DNA of 64,000 nucleotides from JBFLXB01 sp964570625 (GCA_964570625.1 CAZMYW010000029.1:34162-98161); one strand, 5' to 3'. Counted from the first letter of the stretch, positions 50,232 through 58,710 are shown. Notes: generated from the letters alone by a model not told the origin. Numbers and translations are program-made.

Positions 50232-50798
50232 TTACGCCGCCTTGGGGAGGGAAACCGTCACCACCGTGGTGCCGATCTTGACGTGATCCCCGTGTTTGAG
50301 CACGTGTTCGCTGACGAGATGACCGTTGAGAACCGTCCCGTTCGCGCTCTGCAAATCCCTGAGCGTCGCCACCCCGTCGTAGATTTCGATCGCGCAGTGT
50401 TCGCGGGACGCCTCGGGGTCGTGGACCCTGACGTCGCACTTGCCGCGACCCAGGACCACGCGTGGCTTCTCCACTGTGTATTCACGGGGTGGCTTCCCTT
50501 CTTCCACCACCGTCAATCGCACGACGACCCCGCCAAGCGCCGGACGTTTCTTGGCGCGCAGGCGTTTGACCTCGGTCACCCCGGTATCCCGCACGGCGCT
50601 GTCGGACGGGAACACCATGGTTTTGATCGGCGGATCGTCCCGGTCGGCCGTGGTCTCCGGCGACATCGTGGTGGGCGCGATCGTTTCCACCCGTTCGCGG
50701 GGCCGATTGAGGTGCTCGCAGCACGGGCACGCCGCGGTATCGGCCAGTTCTTCGAGCGCGTCAAAGGTGGTGCGGCAGGCTTCGCAGGTAATCGTCAT
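50232..50798 (-). CDS. FHA-domain protein with N-terminal zinc ribbon
   Basis: 188 aa. N-terminal CxxC pairs (ITCEACRTTF; AACPCCEHLN) form a small zinc ribbon; then an unstructured linker, and an FHA domain (VVLGRGKCDVRVHDPEASREHCAIEI, DLQSANGTVLNGHLV) with the Arg/Ser/His/Asn phosphothreonine-binding set. It starts within the stop of the Ser/Thr kinase gene (ATGA), so it is very likely a partner or substrate of that kinase. No membrane segment. Confidence 0.87.
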   Translation of the reverse strand: MTITCEACRTTFDALEELADTAACPCCEHLNRPRERVETIAPTTMSPETTADRDDPPIKTMVFPSDSAVRDTGVTEVKRLRAKKRPALGGVVVRLTVVEEGKPPREYTVEKPRVVLGRGKCDVRVHDPEASREHCAIEIYDGVATLRDLQSANGTVLNGHLVSEHVLKHGDHVKIGTTVVTVSLPKAA

Positions 50799-52861
50799 TG
50801 CGGGGTGTTTCCTCCAGGTTGGATGAGCCCTTCCGTCCCGGCGTTGGCCCGCGCCGCGTCGGCTGTGGTGCGCCCTCCCGGTCCTCCCGCTTCCGCGCGG
50901 ATCGCGGACTCCGAAGCCACGGACGCATCCGGCCGTGGCGGACCCTGGAGGTCTCCCACCGAGAGCCCTGCCTCGGCCGACTCCATCGGGGGTCGCCCCA
51001 CCACACGGTCGATCGGAGGGCCGCTCGGCCGTCCGGCGTTGCCGGACTTGAGAAACAAGCGCGCACGCGCCGCCAATCCCCCGTCCGGCTGGAGCGCCAA
51101 CGCGCGGGTCAATTCCTCTCGCGCGAGCGCGCCCAATCCGCGTTGCGCGTAGAGAAATCCGAGATCGAAATGCAGCGTGGGATCATTGGGAAACTGGTGC
51201 GCCGCTTCAGAAAAGATCTTGAACGCGCGCTCCTCCTCCTTGCGTTCGAGAAACACCGCGCCCAACAGGTGGTACGCGAGGGGCGAGTTCGGGTCTTGCT
51301 CGATCACGCCGCGCAGCATGTCCTCCACCTCGTTCAGACGGCCCTGCGCATACAGGTCGCGGGCTTCTTTCAACATCCGTCGGACCTGAGCGCGGTCCAC
51401 AGCCTTGACCACCAGCGGTGGCCCGGTCGGGACCGATGCCGTGACGACGACCGGTTCCGGAGACGGTGGTTCCGCAACGAGCGGCGTGATCCCCCCATCC
51501 GCAGACGACGCCACCAACGCGAGCGGCTCCGCAGTCGCCTCGACCGGTTCGGTCGGTGCCGGCTGGTCGGGCACCGGAATCAGCGGTTCTTCGGGCCGGT
51601 CAGGAACCAGGCGGGACATGCCCATCGCCCGCAACTGCAATTCCAGCAGCCCCCCCACTCGGGCCACCTGTTCCGGTTGAACGCGCATCCACGCCAACAG
51701 CGACGGGGTCGCGACCACGGTCCCGCTGCCCAACAGAAACAGCACCAACGCTCCGAGAACAGCGGTGCGGATGGGATGGCGCTCGGGCGGCGGCTCCGGA
51801 CGTGGAGCCGGACGGGAAGGCGGCCTGCGACGTGGCTGGTCCTGCGACCGAGCGGGAGCGGCGGCTGGGCGCTGGGGCGAAGGCATGCGAACCGTTTCTT
51901 GATGGATCGATTGGAGCCGTTCGTTGTCCGCGCGTTGCTCCTCGGCGAACAACGAAGCCATAAACTGCGACAGATGCAGCGTGCTGGAGCCCCGTCCCCG
52001 CTCCACGCTGATAGCCTCGAGCGCCGCTTGGAATTCCGCAGCGGTTTGATACCGCCCCTCGGGATCCCGCGCCAGCGCGGTCATCACCGCGGCCTCGAGC
52101 GCGTCCGGGATATCGGCATCAACCCGTTTGGGCGGCTCGACGTTGGCGGTCCGCACCTGCTCCAACGTGCTCAGATCGCTGTCGCCCTTGAACAACCGTC
52201 GCCCGGTCAGCAACTCATACAGGACGATGCCCAACGCGAAGACATCGGATCGCCGGTCGATCGACCGCCCCATGGCCTGTTCGGGAGACATGTACGCGAG
52301 CTTGCCCTTGAGAATCCCGGTCTTGGTTTCCTGTCCGATGCCGGCCGCCTTGGCGATCCCGAAATCAACGAGCTTGACCTCTCCCTCGTACGACACCAAC
52401 ACGTTCTGTGGACTCACGTCGCGGTGCACAATGTTCAGATCCCGGCCGGTGAGGTCCTTCTTCCGGTGCGCGTAGTCGAGCCCGCTCGCCACCTGACTCA
52501 CGATCGACAGGGCATGATCGATCGGCAGACGGCCCAAGCGCTCACGCGCACGAGTCGAGACCGCGCGCAGATCTTTGCCCATCACGTATTCCATCGCGAG
52601 ATAATACGCGCCGTCGACATGACCGAGATCAAAAATTTGGACAATCTGCTGATGGGTCAGCAACGCGGCGAGTTTGCCCTCGTTGACGAACATCGACACG
52701 AATTCAGAATCCTGCGTCAGGTGCGGCAGGATTTTTTTGATCGCGAGGACCTTCTCGAATCCCTTGAGCCCGGTCTGCTTGGCGAGAAAGAGCTCCGCCA
52801 TGCCGCCGATTCCCACGCGGTGAACGAGCAGGTACTTACCGAATTGTGCTGGAAGATCCAT
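50795..52861 (-). CDS. Membrane Ser/Thr protein kinase with periplasmic TPR region
   Basis: 688 aa. Kinase domain (residues 1 to about 270): KVLAIKKILPHL, AMEYVMGKDL, catalytic loop IVHRDVSPQNVLV, DFGIAKA activation region, GKLAYMSPEQAMG. Then a Pro/Arg-rich linker, one transmembrane helix (about 365-390, TAVLGALVLFLLGSGTVVAT) and an extracytoplasmic part with two to three TPRs (QGRLNEVEDMLRGVIEQDP; LAYHLLGAVFLERKEEERAF). Pro-rich spacers flank them. Followed by the FHA gene. The substrate is not known. Confidence 0.92.
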   Translation of the reverse strand: MDLPAQFGKYLLVHRVGIGGMAELFLAKQTGLKGFEKVLAIKKILPHLTQDSEFVSMFVNEGKLAALLTHQQIVQIFDLGHVDGAYYLAMEYVMGKDLRAVSTRARERLGRLPIDHALSIVSQVASGLDYAHRKKDLTGRDLNIVHRDVSPQNVLVSYEGEVKLVDFGIAKAAGIGQETKTGILKGKLAYMSPEQAMGRSIDRRSDVFALGIVLYELLTGRRLFKGDSDLSTLEQVRTANVEPPKRVDADIPDALEAAVMTALARDPEGRYQTAAEFQAALEAISVERGRGSSTLHLSQFMASLFAEEQRADNERLQSIHQETVRMPSPQRPAAAPARSQDQPRRRPPSRPAPRPEPPPERHPIRTAVLGALVLFLLGSGTVVATPSLLAWMRVQPEQVARVGGLLELQLRAMGMSRLVPDRPEEPLIPVPDQPAPTEPVEATAEPLALVASSADGGITPLVAEPPSPEPVVVTASVPTGPPLVVKAVDRAQVRRMLKEARDLYAQGRLNEVEDMLRGVIEQDPNSPLAYHLLGAVFLERKEEERAFKIFSEAAHQFPNDPTLHFDLGFLYAQRGLGALAREELTRALALQPDGGLAARARLFLKSGNAGRPSGPPIDRVVGRPPMESAEAGLSVGDLQGPPRPDASVASESAIRAEAGGPGGRTTADAARANAGTEGLIQPGGNTPQ

Positions 52862-52915
52862 GAGATAGATGCGCCCGGCGAAAAGGTAACACCCCGGGGC
52901 AGGGGTGTCAAAACA

Positions 52916-53695
52916 TCAGGCCGAGATGGCCTGCATTAGCCGAGGAAAACAGCGGCGGGCGTTTTCGCGCGAATACCGGGCGATTTCTTCTACCGGGACG
53001 CCTCGGAGGTCGGCGATCTTTTGGGCCACCAGGACCACGAACGCCGGTTCGTTGCGTCTTCCCCGATTCGGCACCGGCGCGAGAAAGGGGCAGTCGGTCT
53101 CGATCAGCACGCGATCGAGCGGCACGTGGCCGGCGACCCCCTGCAGGGTTTGGGACTTGGCGAAGGTCACGATTCCGGAAAATGAGATGAAAAATCCGCG
53201 TGCAACCGCGGCCTCGGCGTGCTCCATCGAGCCAGTGAAGCAGTGAAACACCCCGCCCTGATGCGGTTCGCTGTCCAAGATCTGAAACGTGTCGTCCCAC
53301 GCGTCACGGGTGTGTATGACCAGGGGCAGCCCCAGACGAGCTGCGATGCCAATCTGGTCGGCAAACCGCGCACGCTGCACGTCCTTGGGTGAGTGTTCGT
53401 AGTAGTAGTCCAGCCCGGTCTCCCCCCAGGCCACAACCCGCCCCGACTCTGCCACGCCAGCCAACCCATCCAATTCAGCAGCCGTGACCTTGGCCGCCTC
53501 ATGAGGATGCACACCCACCGCGGCATACACATCAGCGTGTTTGCCCGCCAATTCGACCGCCCGCCGGCTGTCTTCTACGTCGGTGCCCACCGCAATGCAG
53601 ACTTCCACCCCTGAGGAGCGGGCCCGTGTGAGAACCTCATCGCGATCCGCGTCGAATTCAGAGCCGTGAACGTGAGTATGGGTGTCGATGAACAT
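52916..53695 (-). CDS. tatD: TatD-family metal-dependent DNase
   Basis: 259 aa. FIDTHTHVHGSEFDADRDEV has the paired metal His residues, VGVHPHEA, VAWGETGLDYYYEHSP, VIHTRDAWDD and LIETDCPFLAPVP follow the family order. Homologues are 3'-5' exonucleases and quality-control DNases; twin-arginine involvement is historical. Downstream of tRNA-Ala on the same strand. The gap to the kinase gene is 54 bp. Confidence 0.95.
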   Translation of the reverse strand: MFIDTHTHVHGSEFDADRDEVLTRARSSGVEVCIAVGTDVEDSRRAVELAGKHADVYAAVGVHPHEAAKVTAAELDGLAGVAESGRVVAWGETGLDYYYEHSPKDVQRARFADQIGIAARLGLPLVIHTRDAWDDTFQILDSEPHQGGVFHCFTGSMEHAEAAVARGFFISFSGIVTFAKSQTLQGVAGHVPLDRVLIETDCPFLAPVPNRGRRNEPAFVVLVAQKIADLRGVPVEEIARYSRENARRCFPRLMQAISA

Positions 53696-53782
53696 CGGAG
53701 GCGGAGGGTCAGAACCTAAGACAACAATCTCGCAGCCTCGGGCCTGAGAATCGGCCCTACGTTGCGCCCAGCAAGCTCGGTT

Positions 53783-53858
53783 TGGTGGAGCTGAGGGGGA
53801 TCGAACCCCTGACCTTCAGACTGCCAGTCTGACGCGCTCCCAACTGCGCTACAGCCCC
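53783..53858 (-). tRNA. tRNA-Ala(GGC)
   Basis: 76 nt including an encoded CCA. Acceptor stem GGGGCTG/CAGCTCC has G3-U70, the alanine identity pair. Anticodon stem TCAGA/TCTGA with loop CTGGCAG gives anticodon GGC (reading GCC/GCU). D-arm GTAGCGCAGTTGGGAGCGC and T-loop TTCGATC are normal. Reads from 53858 down to 53783, upstream of tatD. Confidence 0.97.
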
Positions 53859-53979
53859 ACGGTGACGGCGGTTTCCCGCGCGGTGCTGGGGGAGAATATC
53901 GAGTCGGCCGGGCCCTTGTCAAGCGAGAGAGGGCCCCGGAGCCCGCGGCAGCTCCGACGGCTTGTCAAAGGCCCCTGCA

Positions 53980-55206
53980 ATGGGTTACGCTACAGTGTGG
54001 TCACCGGCGAGAGCACCGGCAGACGATAGCCGGTCGGAACACACCCCGTCCCTCGCTTCGATATCACGACGCCCAGTGGACACCCGAAACGAACCGCATC
54101 GTCTGTTGATCGTTGACGACGACCCGAATGTGCGCGAGGTCCTGACGACCAAGCTCGCCCACTTGGGATACCAGTGCCTGGCCGTGGACAGCGCGGATCG
54201 GGCACTGGCGGTGCTGGAGCGGGAGCCGATCCACCTGGTTCTCAGCGACATCATGATGCCGGGCTTGTCGGGCATCGACCTGTTGAAGCGCCTGGTGCAC
54301 TCCCATCCCGAAACCGCCGCGGTGATGTTGACCGCGGCCGCGGACACGCAGATGGCAGTGCAGGCCATGAAACTGGGCGCGTACGACTACATCACCAAAC
54401 CGTTTCATCTCGAAGAACTCGCCGTCCACGTGGAGAAGGCCCTGGAACGACGCCAGCTCTTGGTGGAGAATCGCGCGTACCACCGGTCGTTGGAACAACG
54501 GGTGGCCGAGCAGACGCGGGAGATCCGTGAACACCTGGGGCTCGAGCGCCGGCGACGCGAAGAACTCGATCATGCCCTGACGTTGCTCGAACGGTCCTAC
54601 CACGACACCATCGACGCGCTCATCATGGCGCTCGATTATCGCGACAACGAAACGCAAGGGCACACCCAACGTGTGTCGGTGTACACCATCGAGTTGGCCC
54701 AGCGGTTGGACGTGAACGGGGCCGAGTTAGAGACGCTCAAACGGGGCGCGATTCTGCACGACATCGGCAAGATCGGCGTGCCGGACACGATTCTCCGCAA
54801 GCCGGCCAAACTCACCGAGGCGGAGTGGTCCGAGATGCGCCGGCACGTCCAATACGGCTACGAGATGCTCAAAGACATCGCGTTTCTGCAGGACGCGGCG
54901 AAGATCGTCCTGCACCACCACGAGCGATTCGACGGCCAGGGGTACCCCAACGGGACCAGCCGCGACGAGATCCTGTTCGGCGCGCGCATCTTCGTGGTGG
55001 CCGACACCTTCGACGCCATGACCTCGGAGCGTCCCTACCGTCGGGCGCTGCCGTACGAACACGCCCAGGCCGAGATCTCCCGTTGCGCGGGCTCGCAGTT
55101 CGACCCGCGAGTGGTGCAGACTTTCCTGGACGTCGCCCCGGTGCGATGGCAGGAATTGCGCGACGAGGTGGATGCGAAGTTGTCGGTGCGTCGGGCAACG
55201 TCATAA
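53980..55206 (+). CDS. Response regulator with HD-GYP domain (c-di-GMP phosphodiesterase)
   Basis: About 408 aa. Receiver: LLIVDDDPNVREVL, phospho-Asp in VLSDIMMPGLSG, TKPFHLEE. A helical linker leads to the HD-GYP part: HDIGKIGVPDTIL, YGYEMLKDI, HHHERFDGQGYPNG. Degrades c-di-GMP. The ATG at 53980 has AAAGG 8 nt upstream; a GTG at 54076 just before the receiver is an alternative start. Convergent with a similar regulator 170 bp away, with repeat copy 5 between them. Confidence 0.88.
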   Translation: MGYATVWSPARAPADDSRSEHTPSLASISRRPVDTRNEPHRLLIVDDDPNVREVLTTKLAHLGYQCLAVDSADRALAVLEREPIHLVLSDIMMPGLSGIDLLKRLVHSHPETAAVMLTAAADTQMAVQAMKLGAYDYITKPFHLEELAVHVEKALERRQLLVENRAYHRSLEQRVAEQTREIREHLGLERRRREELDHALTLLERSYHDTIDALIMALDYRDNETQGHTQRVSVYTIELAQRLDVNGAELETLKRGAILHDIGKIGVPDTILRKPAKLTEAEWSEMRRHVQYGYEMLKDIAFLQDAAKIVLHHHERFDGQGYPNGTSRDEILFGARIFVVADTFDAMTSERPYRRALPYEHAQAEISRCAGSQFDPRVVQTFLDVAPVRWQELRDEVDAKLSVRRATS

Positions 55207-55250
55207 GACGTAACGAACGCTAGTAGGGTGCCCACCACTCGCTAAGACTC

Positions 55251-55373
55251 GCCGGCTGCTCAAAAAGCTCCAGCTGCCCCCTTCGGGGACTTCCGCCAAT
55301 TCTACTCTTGAAAGGTTGGTCGCAAGGAAGGATGGCGCAGCAACGCAGCGGATGGACTTTTTCAGCAGCCGGC
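55251..55373 (-). repeat. Stop-codon-associated hairpin element, copy 5 (after HD-GYP regulator)
   Basis: 123 bp. Perfect 10-bp end arms GCCGGCTGCT (55251-55260) and AGCAGCCGGC (55364-55373), extended by CAAAAAG/CTTTTT. The last base is the G of the TAG (55375-55373) of the minus-strand HD-GYP gene. The inner part keeps CCCCCTTCGGGGACTTCC. It is the most diverged copy: the GTAC-centred stem is missing. Such CTGCTNAAAAAG/CTTTTTCAGCAG elements are, as I recall, frequent in Nitrospira-type genomes. Confidence 0.87.
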
Positions 55374-56497
55374 TAGAAACCTGCCGCGGATTTCCAGTGC
55401 CGCGTGACCAACTCCACGGCGCGCCGCAGCTCGATCCAGGTCGTCTCCGGTATTCGCATGAACGCTTCGACCACCAAGGGGTCGAACTGCGCGCCCGCGT
55501 AGCCGGCGAGTTCCGCGCACACGTCCTGATACGTCGAAACCTTACGGTACGGTCGTTCCGACGTCATGGCGTCAAACGTGTCGGCGACCGCAAAAATACG
55601 GGCTCCTAAAGTGATGTGGTCCTTGGCTAATCCCTGCGGGTACCCGGCCCCGTCGAACCGTTCGTGGTGTTGCCTCACGATCTCGGCAGCCCGACCGATT
55701 GAAGGGATCGACTGGAGCATTCGATAGCCCTGCTCGGCGTGTTTGCGCACGCTGCGCCATTCCTCCTCAGTGAGTGTTCCGGCCTTTTGTAGCAGCGCAT
55801 CCGGAACCGCAATGTTCCCGATGTCATGCAGCATCGCTCCGTGCCGGATGGCCTCCAACTCGGCGCCGTTCACCCCAAGCGTCTTTGCAATCTCTTCGGA
55901 GAACACCGCCACACGCTGGCTGTGTCCCAACGATGCGTGGTCGCGGGAGTCCAGTGCAAACATCAGGGCCTCGATCGTGGCGTCGTAGGTAGCGCGCAGC
56001 GTCTCCACGTTCTCCCGGAGCGTCACCGATCGCTCCTGAACCGTGACGAGTTGTTCCCGAACCTGACGTGCCTGGCGTTCGACCTGGGCTTTGAGGTCTT
56101 TCTGCTGAGTCCATCGCGCCATCGAGGCTTCGTATTTGCCGACGGCCCGCTGGATGCTCGCCCGAACCTCCTCCAATTGGAAGGGCTTGGTCAGAAAGTC
56201 CGACGCTCCGAGCCGGATCATCTCCCTGGCGCGTTCGACGTCGGGCTGTCCCGTCACCACGATGACTTCCACCTCCGGAGAGAACGCTTTGATCCGGCGA
56301 AGCAATTCGATGCCGTCGATCCCAGGTATCTTGATGTCAGTCAGCACCAGCGCGAACTCGCCGGAGCGAATGCGGTCTAGGGCAGCCGATCCGTCGGTGA
56401 CCACCACCGCGAGATACCCGGCCGCGGTCGCGGTTTCAGCGAGCGCCGCACCCACCGCGGGTTCGTCGTCGACCACCAAGATGTTCGGCTTGCGCAT
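55373..56497 (-). CDS. Response regulator with HD-GYP domain (second copy)
   Basis: 374 aa from the ATG at 56497 (MRKPNILVVDDEPAVGAALA); the longer frame has no support. Receiver: phospho-Asp in LVLTDIKIPGIDG, then TKPFQLEEV. Output: HDIGNIAVPDALL, QGYRMLQSI, QHHERFDGAGYPQG. The metal HD motif is intact, so c-di-GMP hydrolysis is expected. It is about 40-45 percent alike the convergent regulator by eye. Stop shared with repeat copy 5. Confidence 0.92.
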   Translation of the reverse strand: MRKPNILVVDDEPAVGAALAETATAAGYLAVVVTDGSAALDRIRSGEFALVLTDIKIPGIDGIELLRRIKAFSPEVEVIVVTGQPDVERAREMIRLGASDFLTKPFQLEEVRASIQRAVGKYEASMARWTQQKDLKAQVERQARQVREQLVTVQERSVTLRENVETLRATYDATIEALMFALDSRDHASLGHSQRVAVFSEEIAKTLGVNGAELEAIRHGAMLHDIGNIAVPDALLQKAGTLTEEEWRSVRKHAEQGYRMLQSIPSIGRAAEIVRQHHERFDGAGYPQGLAKDHITLGARIFAVADTFDAMTSERPYRKVSTYQDVCAELAGYAGAQFDPLVVEAFMRIPETTWIELRRAVELVTRHWKSAAGF

Positions 56498-56626
56498 CAC
56501 GCGCGAACGCCTCCAGATTTGTGCGACTGAGCATACCCTAACGCGGGATCTTCGTCCACGATGCCCGGAGCGCCGCAGACGGCCCCCGCACTGCCTGAGC
56601 AGCGGCCCGCAGAGCCGCGCCGGGCC

Positions 56627-56656
56627 TTGACACCGGCGGAGGCCTCGTGCCACAAT
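56627..56656 (+). promoter_or_regulatory. Sigma-70-like promoter of cspA
   Basis: TTGACA (56627-56632) and CACAAT (56651-56656) are separated by 18 bp. Predicted start near 56663, so the leader before the ORF would be about 140 nt, a length typical of cold-shock leaders. The terminator at 56703-56746 lies inside that leader. Confidence 0.55.
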
Positions 56657-56702
56657 TCACGCGACGTTTGAGGGGAGTGGTTGTTGGACGAGCGTGAACG
56701 TT

Positions 56703-56746
56703 GCCGCAGCGGATGGTCTGTTTCAATCGCTGCGGCACTTTTTTTT
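56703..56746 (+). terminator. Intrinsic terminator inside the cspA leader (candidate attenuator)
   Basis: Arms GCCGCAGCG (56703-56711) and CGCTGCGGC (56728-56736) pair perfectly, followed by ACTTTTTTTT. It lies between the predicted promoter and the cspA start. Without read-through it would yield an RNA of about 80 nt. Possible regulation by RNA folding or by CspA itself. Confidence 0.7.
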
Positions 56747-56802
56747 CTCGTCGCCCGACGTCACTTGGAGCTTAGGGATCACGTTGATGGGAGGGACGGA
56801 CG

Positions 56803-57003
56803 GTGGCGAGAGGAAAAGTAAAGTGGTTCAACGGCAGCAAAGGGTACGGCTTCATCGCCCAAGACCAAGGCGGCGACGTCTTCGTGCACTTTTCAGCGAT
56901 TCAAGGTGACGGATTCAAGACCTTGGACGAGGGCCAAGAGGTGGAATTTGAAGTCGTGAACGGTCCGAAGGGTCTGCAGGCGTCGAACGTCGTCAAAGTC
57001 TAA
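56803..57003 (+). CDS. cspA: Cold-shock protein CspA family
   Basis: 66 aa from a GTG. RNP1-type KGYGFIAQ and RNP2-type VFVHFSAI are present, on an OB fold (ARGKVKWFNGSKGYGF, then GPKGLQASNVVKV). Binds single-stranded RNA/DNA as a chaperone. GGGAGGG lies 8-14 nt upstream. The leader contains an intrinsic terminator. It ends 18 bp before a strong bidirectional terminator. Confidence 0.97.
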   Translation: MARGKVKWFNGSKGYGFIAQDQGGDVFVHFSAIQGDGFKTLDEGQEVEFEVVNGPKGLQASNVVKV

Positions 57004-57021
57004 CCCACGCTTACTCACTGA

Positions 57022-57049
57022 AAAGGCCCGGGATCCGTCCCGGGCCTTT
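57022..57049. terminator. Bidirectional intrinsic terminator between cspA and guaA
   Basis: Perfect 11-bp stem AAAGGCCCGGG (57022-57032) / CCCGGGCCTTT (57039-57049) with a 6-base loop. T-tracts on both strands (plus: CCTTTCGTT; minus: CTTTTC). It ends the cspA transcript and the guaB-guaA transcript, whose stop codon is 3 bp away. Confidence 0.9.
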
Positions 57050-57051
57050 CG

Positions 57052-58710
57052 TTATTCCCACTCGATCGTGCTCGGCGGCTTGGTGGAGATGTCGTAGACG
57101 ACACGGTTGATCCCTTTGACCTCGTTGACGATACGGGCCGAAATCGCTCCCAGCACCTCATGCGGCAGCCGAACCCAGTCCGCCGTCATCCCGTCCACGC
57201 TCGACACGGCGCGGATGGCGAGAACCGAGTCATACGTCCGCTCGTCGCCCATCACTCCCACGCTTCGAACCGGCAGCAGCACGGCGAACGCCTGCCAGAT
57301 CGACCGATAGAGCCCCGCCCGCCTAATTTCTTCCAGCACGACGGCATCGGCCTCGCGAAGGATCGCCAGCCGTTCGGGAGTCACCGCGCCAATGATGCGC
57401 ACCGCCAGCCCCGGGCCCGGAAACGGATGCCGCTGCAAGATATCGTCAGGAATCCCCAACTCCGCTCCCAGAAGACGCACCTCGTCTTTAAACAGCTCAC
57501 GCAACGGCTCGATCAGGCGAAACTTCATGCGCGACGGCAAGCCCCCGACGTTGTGGTGAGTCTTGATCGTCGCGGAAGGACCGCGCACCGACACGCTTTC
57601 GATCACATCCGGGTAGAGGGTGCCCTGGACCAGCCAGTCGGCTCGACGCATGCTCGCCGACTCGGCTTCGAAGACGCGAATGAACTCGCGGCCGATGATC
57701 CGTCGTTTGGCTTCGGGATCCACCGTGCCCTTGAGTTTCGTGAGGAACCGCGTCGCGGCATCCACGCGACGGACCTTGAGGTGCATGGTGTCCCGAAAGG
57801 TGGCGAGTACCTGTTTGGATTCGCCCTGGCGCAAGAGGCCGTTATCGACGAACAGACAGGTCAACCGGTCGCCGATGGCCTCATGAACTAAGACGGCCGC
57901 CACGGCCGAGTCTACTCCCCCGCTCAGCGCGCAGATCGCGCGTTGGCCCGCGAGCGTGCGCGCGATCGACGCGACCGCTTCTTTGCGGAACGATCCCATG
58001 TTCCAGGTGGTCCCGCACCCGCACACGCCGTGCACGAATTGACCGAGGATCGCCCGTCCCTGCGGCGTGTGTTCGACCTCGGGGTGAAATTGCAGTGCCC
58101 ACACGAGACGCCGCGGATCAGCCATCGCCGCGACCGGCGAATTGGCGCTATGCCCGATCGAGTGAAACCCTTGAGGCAGGGCGTCGATCCGATCGCCGTG
58201 GCTCATCCACACGCGAAAGGCCTCGCGCCCTTCGATCGTGCGTTCGGCTTGGACACGCTCCAGGAGCCCTTCGCGCTGGTCGATCAGGACTTCGGCGTGG
58301 CCGTATTCCCGGCGCGAGGCCCGGCTCACCCGCCCGCCGAGCATCGAGGTCAGGAGCTGCATCCCATAACAAATTCCGAGAATCGGAACGCCCAAACCCA
58401 ACACCCGCGGGTCGAACTTCGGGGCGTTGCGGGCATAGACGCTGGCCGGTCCCCCCGACAAGATGATGCCCTTCGGCTGGAACGCCTCGATCCGGGCGAA
58501 CGGCGCGTGATGCGGCATGACCTCCGAATACACGCGTCCTTCCCGGACCCTTCGCGCGATCAATTGCGTGTACTGGGACCCGAAATCGAGAATCAGGATC
58601 CGATCGGCAGGCGGAGCAGTTTCTTGAGGGCGGGTATCGGTGCTTCGGTTGGAAGAACCGGACGGACGAGCGATCCGCCGCGACGCGCGGCGCCGGCTTA
58701 CAGCTCCCAT
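57052..58710 (-). CDS. guaA: GMP synthase (glutamine-hydrolysing)
   Basis: 552 aa. Class I glutaminase with catalytic Cys in GICYGMQLL and HPE (QFHPEVEHTP); ATP-pyrophosphatase loop SGGVDSAVAA; dimerisation end KGINRVVYDISTKPPSTIEWE. Starts with a basic extension of about 35 residues before the conserved ILILDFGSQYTQLIARRV; the ATG at 58710 overlaps the guaB stop, so the extension is probably translated by coupling. Final step of GMP synthesis. Confidence 0.95.
   Translation of the reverse strand: MGAVSRRRASRRIARPSGSSNRSTDTRPQETAPPADRILILDFGSQYTQLIARRVREGRVYSEVMPHHAPFARIEAFQPKGIILSGGPASVYARNAPKFDPRVLGLGVPILGICYGMQLLTSMLGGRVSRASRREYGHAEVLIDQREGLLERVQAERTIEGREAFRVWMSHGDRIDALPQGFHSIGHSANSPVAAMADPRRLVWALQFHPEVEHTPQGRAILGQFVHGVCGCGTTWNMGSFRKEAVASIARTLAGQRAICALSGGVDSAVAAVLVHEAIGDRLTCLFVDNGLLRQGESKQVLATFRDTMHLKVRRVDAATRFLTKLKGTVDPEAKRRIIGREFIRVFEAESASMRRADWLVQGTLYPDVIESVSVRGPSATIKTHHNVGGLPSRMKFRLIEPLRELFKDEVRLLGAELGIPDDILQRHPFPGPGLAVRIIGAVTPERLAILREADAVVLEEIRRAGLYRSIWQAFAVLLPVRSVGVMGDERTYDSVLAIRAVSSVDGMTADWVRLPHEVLGAISARIVNEVKGINRVVYDISTKPPSTIEWE

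Larger units (their letters stand above)
56498..56802. other. 305-bp non-coding region upstream of cspA
   Basis: Contains a sigma-70-like promoter (56627-56656) and an intrinsic terminator (56703-56746). The stretch from 56498 to about 56620 is GC-rich with no gene. Nothing else was recognised. It lies between two divergent genes (HD-GYP on minus, cspA on plus). Confidence 0.5.

Noticed and set aside
53716..53922. Frame across the tRNA-Ala gene
   Set aside because: It reads through the tRNA; the tRNA fold is unambiguous.
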